Of a stretch of 64,000 nt of DNA, positions 21,563 to 33,147 are shown one piece after another. Source of the DNA: Sipunculus nudus. Its lineage: Eukaryota; Annelida; Sipuncula; Golfingiida; Sipunculidae. Within the stretch, counting starts at the first letter, position 1. Every line of letters begins with the position of its first letter. The stretch is taken from contig CM049310.1 in the NCBI GenBank assembly GCA_026874595.1, positions 91,352,556 through 91,416,555 of the forward strand. The letters are read 5' to 3'. The notes beneath the pieces were generated by a model. It was not told where the DNA came from, did not search any database, and saw only the letters and a list, made by a program, of their open reading frames with translations. The position numbers and the translations under genes are program-made.

Positions 21563-21631
21563 GTAGCGTGCTGTTACTAGGTGCTTTAAATAGCGTGCTG
21601 ATACTGGGTGCTTGAAATAACGTGCTGTTTA
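21563..21631 (+). repeat. Short tandem repeat, 27-28 bp x 2.5
   Basis: Units TAGCGTGCTGTTACTAGG..., TAGCGTGCTGATACTGGG... and TAACGTGCTGTTT lie head to tail at 21563, 21591 and 21618. Confidence 0.85.
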
Positions 21632-21775
21632 AAATTAGGAAAATGAATGAAAATGAAGAAAACTGTACCAGATTTTAAAAAAATGTAAAATTTATGGTTT
21701 TAATATGGAATTTTTTTCAGTTCTGGTACCCTAACTGGGATTAAATCCTGGTTGTTCATTAGTGAACGATATCAC

Positions 21776-22994
21776 CACAAACTGAATTAACATTGAAACA
21801 GCAGTCTTTAACACTAATAAGGGAGCACTAATTTGGGGCCTTCTTTCAGTAAGTGTACGTTATTGTATTAAATCAATAAGCAAAATTCGTTATATAGTTT
21901 ATACATTTTAGTAAAACGTCAGTTGCTTGTCATGATTGTAGGCCTTAGTGTGGTTATAATACATGAACTGTTACTCTAGGATAGCGATGTAAATCTTGAT
22001 GTAAGAAGATAGCTTTCACGCCAACGCAGATAATAGGATTTACTTTGCAGCATTCGCCGGCTTAGTAAGTTGTCATTTAGACACGAAGTATAAATAACAG
22101 CTTTCCCTTTCAATCAAAATAAAACCAAACATCTACAAACGAGGCAGAAACGTAAGCTGGACTAAAGCTTTGAGAGGAAATATTCCGCGAAGCAAGCTTT
22201 CATGTACCGGAATGCTTGGAGGTGGAAGTTAATACAGTCAGGACCGGTAACAAATGAAAAACTAATCAAGGACCTCATACAACCCGCTGTTTTATTGTTC
22301 AAGCCCGCCAGATGAGACACCCTCTCCATAATGGTAGCCTAAAGCTTAATTTCCTCAAGCCATGATCGCTTTTCGTTTGTACACTCAGAGTCGGGTCCCG
22401 AATTTCTGAGATGTCTCTAGAACAAAGGCCCTGTGGTATATATCTCTCAAAGTGGCCATGCACAAGTAAATTAATTGACTTGTAGGAATAAATGTAAAGT
22501 TGACGCAGTGTGAGGTTTTATTGATATGCATTTCAATTAACTCTCTTTCAGTGGCTTATCAGAAATCGCGGAAGCATATATATCGTGTATGATGATATAA
22601 ATTTGTACAACAAATAAACCCACAGCCGAGCGGTTATATTTTTCTTGTGCGCCCACGCTTACATTGTGTTAGTATTCTCTATGTCTTCAATGCAAATGTT
22701 CTACAAGTTGCTTGACTATTGAATTTTCATAGTTCCAGATCACTCCATCTATCAGTGCTTGGACCACTGACAGCATATATTGTCACTGGCCACAAAAGTT
22801 TCCATTTGAAGTTGTCATGCCCTATGTTTGTCAAAGTATGAATGGTATGTAATTAAGCCCCACCTGACATTGTTGGCTGGAAAAGATATGTCCAATGTGG
22901 CTAACATTGCTTATATGGTCAATTCTAGTGTTAACTATTAACCGGTTGTATGAAAATGTCAAACATAATATCATCAGAAGGAAAACTGTATAAT
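21776..22994. repeat. 1.22-kb tandem duplication, copy 1
   Basis: The sequence from CACAAACTGAATTA (21776) is repeated head to tail from 22995 at an offset of 1219 bp. The central part (about 22066-22640) differs from its partner at only about twenty positions by eye. The first 290 bp and the last 350 bp are far more diverged. One indel of about 30 bp lies just after the core near 22660. No known domain is encoded. Confidence 0.92.
22089..22640 (+). other. Candidate small transcription unit, copy 1 (TATA to AATAAA) with a 37-codon ORF
   Basis: The conserved core starts next to TATAAATA (22089-22096) and ends next to AATAAA (22613-22618) followed by a T/GT-rich stretch (TTTTTCTTGTGCG). The first ATG after the TATA motif opens a 37-codon ORF at 22202-22315 (MYRNAWRWK...). 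The same ORF exists in copy 2 with one amino-acid change (Gly14 to Arg) and one silent change. The peptide matches nothing I know. A non-coding RNA, a regulatory element or a dispersed repeat are alternatives; an internal AAAATAAAA near 22119 could also cause early processing. Confidence 0.35.
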
Positions 22995-24197
22995 CACAAA
23001 CTGAATTATCAGTGAGACAGATGTCTTCAACACTAATAAAGGAACTTTTAATTTGGGGCCTTCTCTGAGTCTAAGTATACGGTATTGTATTTAATCAATT
23101 AGCAGAATTCTTTATATAGTTTATACATTTTAGTAAAACGTCAGCTGCCTATCGTAATCGTAAGCCTTAGTGTGGTTATTATACATGAATTGCTACTCTA
23201 GGATAGCGATGTAATTCTTAATATAAGAAGACAGCCTTTATGCCAAAGCACAAAATAGTAATTACTTTGCAGCATCCGCTGGCTTAGTAAAGTTGTCATT
23301 TAGACACGAAGTATAAATAACAGCTTTCCCTTTCAATCAAAATAAAACCAAATACCTACAAACGAGGCAGAAATGTAAGCTGGACTAAAGCTGCGAGAGG
23401 AAATATTCCGCGAAACAAGCTTTCATGTACCGGAATGCTTGGAGGTGGAAGTTAATACAGTCAAGACCGGTAACAAATGAGAAACTAATCAAGGACCTCA
23501 TACAACCCGCTGTTTTATTGTTCAAGCCCGCCAGATGAGACACCCTCTCCATAATGGTAGCCTTAAGCTTAATTTCCTCAAGCCATGATCGCTTTTCCTT
23601 TGTACGCTCCGAGTCGGGTACCGAATTTCTGAGATGTCTCTAGAACAAAGGCCCTGTGGTATATATCTCTCGCAGTGGCTATGCACAAGTAAATTAATTG
23701 ACTTGTAGGAATAAATTTAAAGTTGACGCAGTGTGAGGTTTTATTGATATGCATTTCAATTAACTCTCTTTCAGTGGCTTATCAGAAATCGCGGACGCAT
23801 ATATATCGTGTATGATGGATAAATTTGTACAACAAATAAACCCACAGCCGAGCGGTTATATTTTTCTTGTGCGCCCGCGCTTATTCTAATAATTTTATAT
23901 CATGGTGGGATACATTGTGTTAGTATTCTCAATGTCTACAATGCAAATGTGCTACAGGTCGATTGACTATTGAATTTTCATAGTTCCAGATAACTCCATC
24001 TATCAGTGCTTGGACCACTGACAGTGTATATTGTCACTGGTCACAAAAGTTTCCATTGCCAGGCCCTATATTTGCCAAGTATGAATGGTATGTAATTAAG
24101 CCCAACCTGACCTTGTTGCCTGGAAACGACCTGTCCAATATGGCCAACATTTCTTACATGGTAAATTCAACTGTTAACTCGTTACCGGATGAATGTA
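22995..24197. repeat. 1.22-kb tandem duplication, copy 2
   Basis: Direct partner of 21776-22994. It carries an extra stretch of about 30 bases (TTCTAATAATTTTATATCAT near 23883) not present in copy 1. Similarity ends near GTTACCGGATGAATG at about 24193. Confidence 0.92.
23312..23870 (+). other. Candidate small transcription unit, copy 2 (TATA to AATAAA) with a 37-codon ORF
   Basis: TATAAATA at 23312-23319 and AATAAA at 23835-23840 bound the near-identical core. The 37-codon ORF is at 23425-23538. Unlike copy 1, an ATG followed directly by TAA occurs upstream (near 23371), which would lower translation if the transcript is real. Confidence 0.35.
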
Positions 24198-25989
24198 ATA
24201 ACGCCGTATCCAGTCTTCAGATTTGAAACTACACCTCCCCTTTTCATCATATTACCTCCCGGTAATAAAACTTACCCTATCCTATAAGTAATTTCGTGTC
24301 GTATGTCTGTGCTTTTATCAAACCCAGATTCATTCGTTCCTTGCAAGCATTTCTAAGTGTTTATATGGCGCCAATTTTATAAAACGGAAGTCGCAAGTCG
24401 GATGTCGGAAAACAAAATACAGAGGATAAACAGTGAACTGTTATGAAGTGCAAGAAAATCTTTCTGTATTGCAGTCTGAATTAACTTAACCACATTGTAA
24501 TGTTACAATTTTTTATCAAATTAATTTGGCCATTTTCCATACTTGTTTTAAGTAGTTTATACTGCAACACCTTCTTAATTTGTTAACAATAAAGTGTAAA
24601 TCTGAAACTGAATTCGCTCTGGTCCCTGCTATTTGATGGGATTTTAAGTTACGGGTGGTACAGTAGAATTGTTATCTTAAATTACGTTAAAAACAAATTA
24701 TTAAACAATATATGAAATTAACAACGATTATTTAAGTAGAAGGCAAGGATTTAAATTAATGAAGATAAATAAAAGTAAATGATATACGATATGGTCCAGC
24801 CGGGTACAAAGTATATAGGTATTACAGGATGATTTAATTTAATTTAAGAAACATATTTCATGGTTTATTAACCAGGCTTTTGAGATAAGATTTATATAGA
24901 TTTATGTCTTTGATTAAAATATACAGTTATACCACTTCTCCAGTAAACTGTTTCCAGAGTGACTAATCATATTGAGTATGTTCGCTAAGCGTTGTAATGC
25001 CGTATAAAACAGTGCACCGGGAAATTATGGGTCTCTTAAAGAAAAAAGACTCAGTGATAATTTGGACTTATGTCTGCAAGCGGGCTCACACGTCATGGTT
25101 GTTACTGTGATGCCATAATTATATAATTATGACTTACAAAAGCCTCGGGACTTAAAGGGGCCTATTTTGAAATCTGACGTCTATTAACTGAAGATAATAT
25201 TGACCCTTAAAAAAACATAGGCAAGACAACACCAATCCAGTCGCACCCAGGTTGTCCTTTTGTTAAGATCCACGTGTATAACATCAAAATAATAAAAAGC
25301 GCAAGAGTTTTTCCAAAGGCGTTTTTCAACTAGTGCCCTTTCTGCTTCCGCTAATATGCAACCACCAACCGTAGGGTACATGGCTGTTCCGTTTGTCTAC
25401 ACAGCTGTGTTTACTGACTGGATCAAGAGCTGAATCAGTTTGCAGAATCTTTACGTCAGGGCAAGACAAAGGGTATATATTAATTTCATTTAAATTACTT
25501 TCTATAGATCAAAATGATTTTATTAAATGATTTTTTTTTATTCCTTATCATATCTTTTAACACTTACTCTTATTCTTAAATTAATTAGAAAAAAATCGCA
25601 AACTAATTAGGCGAACAAGGTTTTTACTGCATTACAATAACTGAGCTTAATTCTTCTTTTTAGTGTTGTATTTTTATACCAGTTAAACGTTGTCTGTGAC
25701 ACCGGATGCGCTTTATATCCTTCAGGAAAATATGCATACGCAACGTTATATTAATTAACTCTTATAAACACAGTACCCTGATAATAATAAAAAAACACGC
25801 TTATTTTTTTTTAAATACATGTATAAGTTACATGTACTATTTTAACTGAACAAGAAAACAACCCTATTCATCATTGTAGATGTAAAAGGTACCTAAAAAT
25901 TAAAATATAATAAAGTGTAAAGTCAAATAAGACGGAACAACAAAGTCAATATACATGTAATAAAATCAGAAGCGTAGCGTGACATTGAA

Positions 25990-25994
<5 letters not shown>
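24198..25994. other. A/T-rich intergenic DNA
   Basis: No exon or known repeat recognised. A 65-codon minus-strand ORF at 25184-25381 has no domain. CTTAAAGGGGCC at about 25154 resembles the end of repeat E but no partner end was found. Confidence 0.4.

Positions 25995-26029
<35 letters not shown>
25995..26029. repeat. (TA)n microsatellite
   Basis: About 17 TA units. Confidence 0.9.
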
Positions 26030-26031
<2 letters not shown>

Positions 26032-26604
26032 CATGTTTTAATTCCAATTAAAAATATCAGTCGTACAAGTTGAATTAATAAAAATATTATATTTGCAGGA
26101 TTAAAACCTATTAAAATTTAGAGTTAATAATATACAATATTTAAATTACTGCAGTTGAAATGCTATATTTTTAGTTGAAATAAATCCGTAAACTGCAGAT
26201 ATCAGTGGCTGGAATTTCATGATTGTGTTTGGAAAATATAATCATTGTAAGACTAAGTGAAATTCCGGAATTCCCGGAGTACTTGATGCGAGCGGTAGAG
26301 GGGGGGGGGGCCTCCTGCGGCCAAGACTACCATCACATTTTTTTTCTCGGTCACGCTTTTTCGGCACACTGGACCTCGTTAATGATGAAAACCAAGAAGA
26401 AGTTCCAGAGCCATCAACCATTCCGTTATTCAACAAGCTCGTAATCATTCAGTTTCAGTCATACTGAGTGTTGTATTTATCGCTATGAATAATAAGTACA
26501 GACACTCTCAAGGGGAACCGAGCAGCCAGCTCAGTCTTTGGATAAAAATTAATTGTTCCACAAATTGTCACGTTGTGGCATGACACAGGAGTCATCAGAC
26601 CGGT
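26030..26604. other. Intergenic with a G-run
   Basis: A run of about 11 G lies near 26299. Overlapping small ORFs on both strands at 26223-26448 cannot both be real and neither has a domain. Confidence 0.4.
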
Positions 26605-26800
26605 TTAGTAGTTTTCGTAGCGTTGTCTATATCTCATAGAGCGGAGGGATCGTGGATTCCAATCCAAGCCGATTCGATGAGATTTGTACCTCAGTACGCA
26701 CTTACTTGAAGCGCTTTGCAGGCTTAATTGGAAGGCCGTGACTTGTGGCCCCGTGTCACTCACAGACGAGAGCGCCTTTCGATGATCCTTTCGAAGTACA
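26605..26800 (+). mobile_element. tRNA-derived SINE, copy 4 (partial)
   Basis: A degenerate head with a B-box-like GGATTCCAATCC (26654-26665) is followed by a body matching copy 3: GAAGGCCGTGACTTGTGGCC, CACTCACAGACGAGAGCGCC. Similarity ends near 26790, where a piece of the Helitron-like family begins. Confidence 0.6.
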
Positions 26801-26804
26801 TACA

Positions 26805-26975
26805 TAGGGCCCAAAGGTGCTGTAGGTCCTTAACGTGGGATGCTCCCCAAAACGTGTTTGCATGCTGTTATTCGGCCTAACTTTTAGGTATATTCGTACC
26901 GAAGTTCCCCAGCCCTTGTTTGCTTTAACCTACTCGGTCCATATACCCAGGTTCATACGTGCATATTCCTGGAAG
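26805..26975 (-). mobile_element. Helitron-like repeat, copy G (partial)
   Basis: The words GGGATGCTCCCCAAAACGTG, GTTTGCATGCTGTTATTCGG and CCCAGGTTCATACGTGCATA, then TTCCTGGAAGG, match the minus-strand copies at 52157 and 60851. Neither terminus is present. Confidence 0.6.
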
Positions 26976-27288
26976 GCTTTATTATGTACAATAGCGTTAC
27001 AATGACTCTTCACATTTGTCACCTATGAATGTCGCACTGTTACATGTAATATACCGGAATGTACTCAACCAATCAGAAATAATACCAGGGATATAGCCAG
27101 GGGGCTGGCGCAGGCGTACTCCCCATCCTCCCGGAATATCACTTTGTCAAATAATGATTAAATTTAAAAAAAAAACACACACAGGGCAAATGCATACAGA
27201 GGCATCAGAGATTTCACGCCTTTTGAAGAGTACTATAGTTTAGTGCATTCAGGAGTAGAAATTCGAAATAAATACCAAGGAAAGTGAC

Positions 27289-27290
<2 letters not shown>
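26976..27290. other. Intergenic, nothing recognised
   Basis: No exon, RNA gene or repeat family was identified. Confidence 0.35.

Positions 27291-27340
<50 letters not shown>
27291..27340. repeat. (TA)n microsatellite
   Basis: About 24 TA units. Confidence 0.9.
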
Positions 27341-27341
<1 letters not shown>

Positions 27342-29084
27342 CACACATACATACTAATTCTGTCAGCCTACGGACCAAGACTTTTATGGTATCATTAAAC
27401 CGTCTGAAATTTGGTTTTGTATTCACGGGGTAAAGAAAATCCAGCTTTGGGATTTTTTATCATCACCATCAGAGACTAGTATCTGCATAAAAGCCTTTAG
27501 AATATTTTTAATACCAGCTCCACCAGTCTCTGAAGTTCACTAAGCTAATTGTCCAAACCATCGGTTGAGCTGAACATATTCTAACGAATTATGCATGTAC
27601 AAAGTTGTTGAATTATTTAAGTTGCAGGCTACTGGAAAGAGTATACCATGATGTTATCCGTTTGCAGCCAAGTTGGCCTTAAGTTATAAGCACCAACCTC
27701 CAAGTGCCGGCAAGAACCTCTTCACGGGGAAAATAGTTCCAGAAAGAACCATGGTTCTGTCCAGAATCGTGTTTTTCTTATAAGAACCATCAAGAACCCT
27801 TTTTTCTTAAAGTATACTTTGAGTATAAAAAATCCTGCTCTTTTGTTTCTGATTCAATGAATGAAAAGTTAACCTACAAGAGTTAGAAGTATGATTTATA
27901 TTTCTAATTTGATATTTTCCTGTTATTAAATGTATAGATATTTTGGGAACATCACATTTGAAACTATATCTGAAACCTGTTTCATAATTTATACACATTT
28001 CCATGCAAAGATATGTACCGGCAGTTGTAAAATGTAAACAGGTTGGTAATATTTGGTGAGTATATTATCCACGGTAACAAAATACATGTATATTAACATT
28101 AAAGAAATGACATTGAAGTTTCTGCAAAATATGGTCCGGGTTCACATTTACGTATCATTGTAAACGATCCTATCCAATATCCATTCCGATACATGTTTTG
28201 CTCATGTTTGTCAACACTGGTGTCTTTACTCTGTTTGATAACAGCTTGTAGATAAACAAGCGCTCATACATCCCTCACAGAGGCAATATAGGAACTTTTC
28301 TTCACAGTTATTGGTAATACTAAACCTTTTAAAGTTATTTAAAAGTTCATAGTTAACTCTATTAACCAGTCCATTATTCGAATTATTAATTGTTAGTAAT
28401 ATTATTCTAATTATTCTAACTATTCCCCTTGTATTAATGCCCCTAAACAGATCATTAATATGTACGCTGAGTAAACCAGAAATTACATAAATTCTACAGA
28501 AAAAGGTAGGTGCATAGCTTACTTTAAGGCGGAAAATACATAAAGATAAGTTGTGAAATCATTGAAAAATCGAACTTAACTAATTATTTGTAAATTTGCA
28601 TTTCTTTGCTCACTTGACAAGAAAACTTGTTTCTCATCGTTCAATAGTAAAAAAGCCATTTATCTACACCAAAAAGCCATAATAGAAAATAAACAAGATA
28701 TCTCATTCGTCAAAAGTCGCGTCACGTGTCAGTGTAACTATATATAAGATATTTTCCCAGTTTTCGGATATGAGGTAAGGTCATAGGCAGTCCATTAAAT
28801 ATATTTGGGTTACCGTGATGGCGGTTACTGATTTATCCACAGTCGTTGAAACATTCCTTGAGGTAACATAAGTCTGATTCTTAAAAGAAAAGGATTAGCA
28901 CTATTCCCTTTTCACTCGCATACAGCTTAAAATCCTTCCGGCAAGAATGACACGCTAATTAACTCGAAACTATCATATTTTAATCAACCTTTTTTTCAAA
29001 TATGCTTATATGAACGAATGAACATATCCAGATTTGGTTCTGATACAATTGTTTCGGCTCCAAAGTATCTCACTTCTTTACTGG
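27341..29084. other. A/T-rich intergenic DNA with one perfect palindrome
   Basis: AGAACCATGGTTCT at 27745-27758 is a perfect 14-bp palindrome within a cluster of AAGAACC words (27711, 27745, 27783, 27793). No exon or repeat family recognised elsewhere. Confidence 0.4.
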
Positions 29085-29104
29085 CCACGTGACTGGTCAC
29101 ATGA
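29085..29104. promoter_or_regulatory. Paired E-boxes
   Basis: CACGTG (29086-29091) and CACATG (29098-29103) lie 12 bases apart in CCACGTGAC / TCACATGAC contexts, followed by ACTTCCG, an ETS-like core. They precede an 86-codon ORF at 29120-29380 (starts MLSCRLRYPDFKD). The ORF has no domain I recognise and may be chance. Confidence 0.3.
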
Positions 29105-29380
29105 CTTCCGCTTTGGTCCATGCTAAGCTGTCGACTGCGGTACCCGGATTTTAAAGACATTTTACAAATAGGATTTACAAAAGCCGTTCGTATGTCACAA
29201 ACGGATCAGGAAAATATTTTTTGTCGAAATCGGATTAATCCCAGAATACACCTGTTCTGGTGTAACTTATTAATAACCAAGCATCCGGATTTGTTTAAAA
29301 CTAGCAAACAAAAATGGGCGGCAAATATTAAGGATGAGATTTTCTTTATTCTCCTCTTATTTAAATCCTCATTCTTGTGA

Positions 29381-29700
29381 AGTATTAAAATATAATCATG
29401 ATGCCAGTATTGATTTTATTATCACAACAGTAATTACATCTCAAAGAACATAAGACAGTGAAAAATGTTTGAGAAACGTGTTTGATGAATATTCTAGACA
29501 AAATTAAACGAAAGCGCTGTTACATTTCACAAGATGATGCCAACGCAGATGGAAGAACAACACGCGATTGATGTGCCCCATCACAAGACAGATTTTTTAC
29601 AGTGATTGTTCTAAACAAAAAAGAAATTAAGAAAATAATCAATCATAGAGAGAAACATATTGGAACAAACTAGTCGACAGAGATAAATGTGCCTTGTACT
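29381..29700. other. Intergenic, nothing recognised
   Basis: No exon, RNA gene or repeat family was identified. Confidence 0.35.
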
Positions 29701-29951
29701 AAATGTATATATATATGTGTGTGTGTGTGTGTCCGTATTTATATGTATATGAGCGTAAATGTGAAAGAGAGACCAAGGCAGGTAGACAGACTGACAGACA
29801 GACAGTGACTGGGATATATCAAAATATAGAGAGAAAGAGAAAGAGAGAGGGAGGGAGAGACAGACAGAAAATATATGAGAGAGAGGGAAGTGGAGAGAGT
29901 CGAGAAGAAAGACACTCACAGTAAAACTCAGAAAATGTAGAGACAGATATT

Positions 29952-29998
<47 letters not shown>
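29701..29998. repeat. Composite low-complexity tract: (TG)n, (GACA)n-like, (GA)n
   Basis: A TG run near 29716-29731 is followed by ACAGACAGACAG words (29788-29804), purine-rich GAGA sequence, and a pure (GA) run of about 22 units at 29955-29998. ORFs on both strands here are artefacts. Confidence 0.9.
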
Positions 29999-30001
<3 letters not shown>

Positions 30002-30205
30002 GCTCCTGAGAATATATTAGCACGCGGACGTAACGGTTATTTACTGAAAATAGCGTGAATGTGAGATGTGACAATTAGAGGCAGCAACCAGATCCCATTA
30101 TGTAATTTATGCTATATTTAACATGTCAATATATTTACCAAGTGCTTCTTCAAGGCGTGTCAGTATTAAATAAACGAACACGTGCAATAGCATCCCTCTA
30201 AATCA
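29999..30205. other. Short intergenic stretch, nothing recognised
   Basis: No coding or repeat feature recognised. Confidence 0.35.
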
Positions 30206-30222
30206 ACACACACACACACACA

Positions 30223-30257
<35 letters not shown>
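30206..30257. repeat. (CA)n-(CT)n microsatellite
   Basis: About 9 CA units followed by about 16 CT units. Confidence 0.9.
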
Positions 30258-30261
<4 letters not shown>

Positions 30262-32402
30262 GCCAAAATTTCTTATGTGAGTCTGCAGTGAGATTAAATG
30301 TTTCACGTTTTACAATCTTTTACAACAGTCAAAGAGCTGATTGGCGGCTTTTTATAATTAATGATTTAGTTGTTTACTTGTTAGAAGTTCACGGTGAACT
30401 ATACTTTGAAACTAGTTTGAACTTTAAAATATCTGTTGTTCTGTGCTTTGTGTGGTATAAAAAAAACTGACAGATTCTTATCATATGATTGATTCTGCGG
30501 GCATTAAATCCACTGAGGGCATTACACCCACACCGGGCATTAAACCTGAGTACACTTAATGCAGGTACATTACAGATACCAGAAGACCGTGGGCCATCCG
30601 CTGGGCCTGAAAAAGAATTGATAAATATTGATCTGATAAGGTAACCATTCTAATAGTAAAGCTATAAATGTTACTTTATATAATGACTTTTGATTGACCT
30701 TACCGTAGGATGTGTACTCAATTTGTATCAGGTGAACCCTGGTGTAATGTGCCTTGCCTGGTTTAGCCACTAACGTCATATACTCCCCCCACCCCGTAGG
30801 TGACTGACCATGTGCTATATTTAACGTCCTCATTACGGCTTGCGCCCCAGGAAGGCCATTAACAAATAAGTGTATAGGCAATGGAATAATTGTAGGATAT
30901 TCTCTAAAAGCCTTGGTTGAGTGAAATTAGAATTATCACTTTTAATGGAATGCCTTTACTGAAATAGAGTCCCTCTACCAAAACTTTGACATAGATATTT
31001 GCTGAGAGTTTAGTTTAGAGAGTGTCGTGCAATTTCTTGAGCCTGATGCTAAATTTGGCACCGGTCAGGTTTACGCATGTCAACCTCCATATATTATGTA
31101 TTCTTTTATGTTCAAGAGGGTTCAAATTCGCGATTTTCACGAAATAGAACTTTTAGCAAAAAAAAAATCTTTGAGAACAAGCCGCTTCACCTTCACAGGG
31201 TGATAGTCATTTATACTGTATATCATAGTCTTATTTGCCTCCCATACAACAATCCATGCATATGTATAGCGCCAAAGGTTGAACGAATGATATCCTGTGT
31301 CATATATTCCATGCCATATATCTATGTTTGTTTCTTATTACACATAATTATATCATATATGCTATGTTACCGCTAAAAAATACATAAATATCATGAAAAA
31401 TAGCAGATCATTTATATTATCTGCAAAGAAAAAGGGAAAATCCACTTGTTTGATGTTCCCTAGGGCGCTTGTCAAATTATAAAGATTTTGCATACATTAT
31501 TAATACTCTAACGGATAAACACTCGCGAAAACAGAACCCTCGCAAAACTTAGAAAATGTGAAAATCGCGAAATTATAACCCCGCGAAATTAAAGCCAGCC
31601 ACAGTGTGTTGACCTGATATTACAAGTCTGTGGTTGGAGGGGGGGGGGGGGCGGGGGGGAGGACGTACAGGGCTCTCTGGTGGTTAAGGTATTATAGAGC
31701 TGTATTCAGAGTCTGTTTCATCATTGTTTAAGTTTTGCCTTAATATTTCCTAAAATATTGCTATCTAACTACTAATTCTGAAAGCATAAACGTATTCTCT
31801 ACAATATGGTATATCAATACCTAGAGATTCTCCAAGGTTGGCTGATTTTTATTACCAACGATTTTTGTTGAATTTACGTGATTTATGAAATAATCTGCAT
31901 ACATATTAATGATTTCCCGTGCCAGGGAAACCTATTGTCGAATAGTTGGAATTTTTCATTATTTACTAGAAGCAGTGTGGAGCATTCAGTTCTCAGTATT
32001 TCCTTTTTAACCTTCGCGACATCCGAGAGTGTAATTATTTAAATTACAATTGGCATCAAGTGTGCTAGATATGCATATATCATACTGCCGCAGGTTTTAC
32101 TTTTTATATATGTAGCAATGAATACACCTAGAGAAACATCGCCAAAATAAATCGATAACTTGTACACATTGCCTTTGATCTTAATGAAGGTCTTTATTTC
32201 TAAATAATTCCTTTAAACTAATGAAACCCTGCTTGTGATACTCTGCTTTAGCATTTTGAATAATCTCGTTATTTTAATTATTGTACCTTTGATCTATAAT
32301 TAATTTTCATTCTGAGTTTTAATCCTTTGTGCGAAAAGACCCGCTTTCAGACCGCTGTATTCAGTAAATAAATGATGGTGTTATCAACAGCTCACCTGAT
32401 AA
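30258..32402. other. A/T-rich intergenic DNA with a G-rich tract
   Basis: Several ORFs of 60-103 codons lack domains. A G-tract with single interruptions lies at about 31637-31662. GGGCATTAAA/GGGCATTACA words repeat at 30499-30545. No gene recognised. Confidence 0.4.
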
Positions 32403-32755
32403 AACCGGCTTCTGTGGCTCAGGTGTAGAGCACACGACTCTGAGCCAGCTGAGGAGGTGAGATTTTTCACGGTCGGCTCCCATCCAGGGTAAGTGCTCTG
32501 CAGGCATAATGGGAAGACCGTGCCTAAACGGCCTTTTTCACTCACAAAACGAGTGCGTCTTTAGGGGGTTCCTCGGTTGTATGAAACAGCAATGGGGATG
32601 AATTACACACCCATGGCCCCCACATGTGCAAAAGTCACCGGGCCTGGTTAACACCAGGATATATATTCAGAGGAAGCGGGTGATACAGCTCTGTCACGTA
32701 GTCCGAAACCGATTTGGAATTCTGCTGATGTACATATATTTAGTTAAGCCAGCAT
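32403..32755 (+). mobile_element. tRNA-derived SINE, copy 3 (about 350 bp, B box deleted)
   Basis: Begins ACCGGCTTCTG with A box TGGCTCAGGTGTAGAGC (32415-32431). The B box seen in copies 1 and 2 is missing: GAGCCAGCTGAGG runs directly from the anticodon region into sequence that should follow the B box. The body (CGGGCCTGGTTAACACCAGG; CGAAACCGATTTGGAATTC) and the tail TGTACATATATTTAGTTAAG are intact. Confidence 0.85.
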
Positions 32756-33117
32756 TAAAAAAATAGAGGCAGTTGCCTTCAACAAATAATAAAAAAAAAA
32801 CTTTCCACATGCGGTTGAAGAGCTTTCCATTTTTACATTTCTGTCAGAAAGGTAAATTTTTTTAATGGTTATTGGTTAGTTAATTACTCAGTTCGTTAGT
32901 TGATTATTTGACTGGTTTGTCAAGGAGATTCACTTATTTTTTCGTGGTAGTAAAGGATCACCGTGATATGTTTTGATTTAATTGGTAACCACTGAGAGAC
33001 ATGATGTTCAAATGTTTGTTTAGGAATTATTGGGGTGTTGCAATATTGTCTACATTGCTCTCTGACCAGAAATAAAATGTGAGAAGTAAGTGTATACAAA
33101 AAGTCTTGTTTATTTTT
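32756..33117. other. Intergenic, nothing recognised
   Basis: No exon, RNA gene or repeat family was identified. Confidence 0.35.
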
Positions 33118-33147
33118 GGGGGGCTGGGGGGTGGGGGGTGGGAGGGG
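33118..33147 (+). other. Potential G-quadruplex tract
   Basis: Five G-runs (6, 6, 6, 3 and 4) separated by CT, T, T and A. This exceeds the usual four runs of at least three G with short loops. Function is not evident; no promoter context recognised. Confidence 0.7.
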
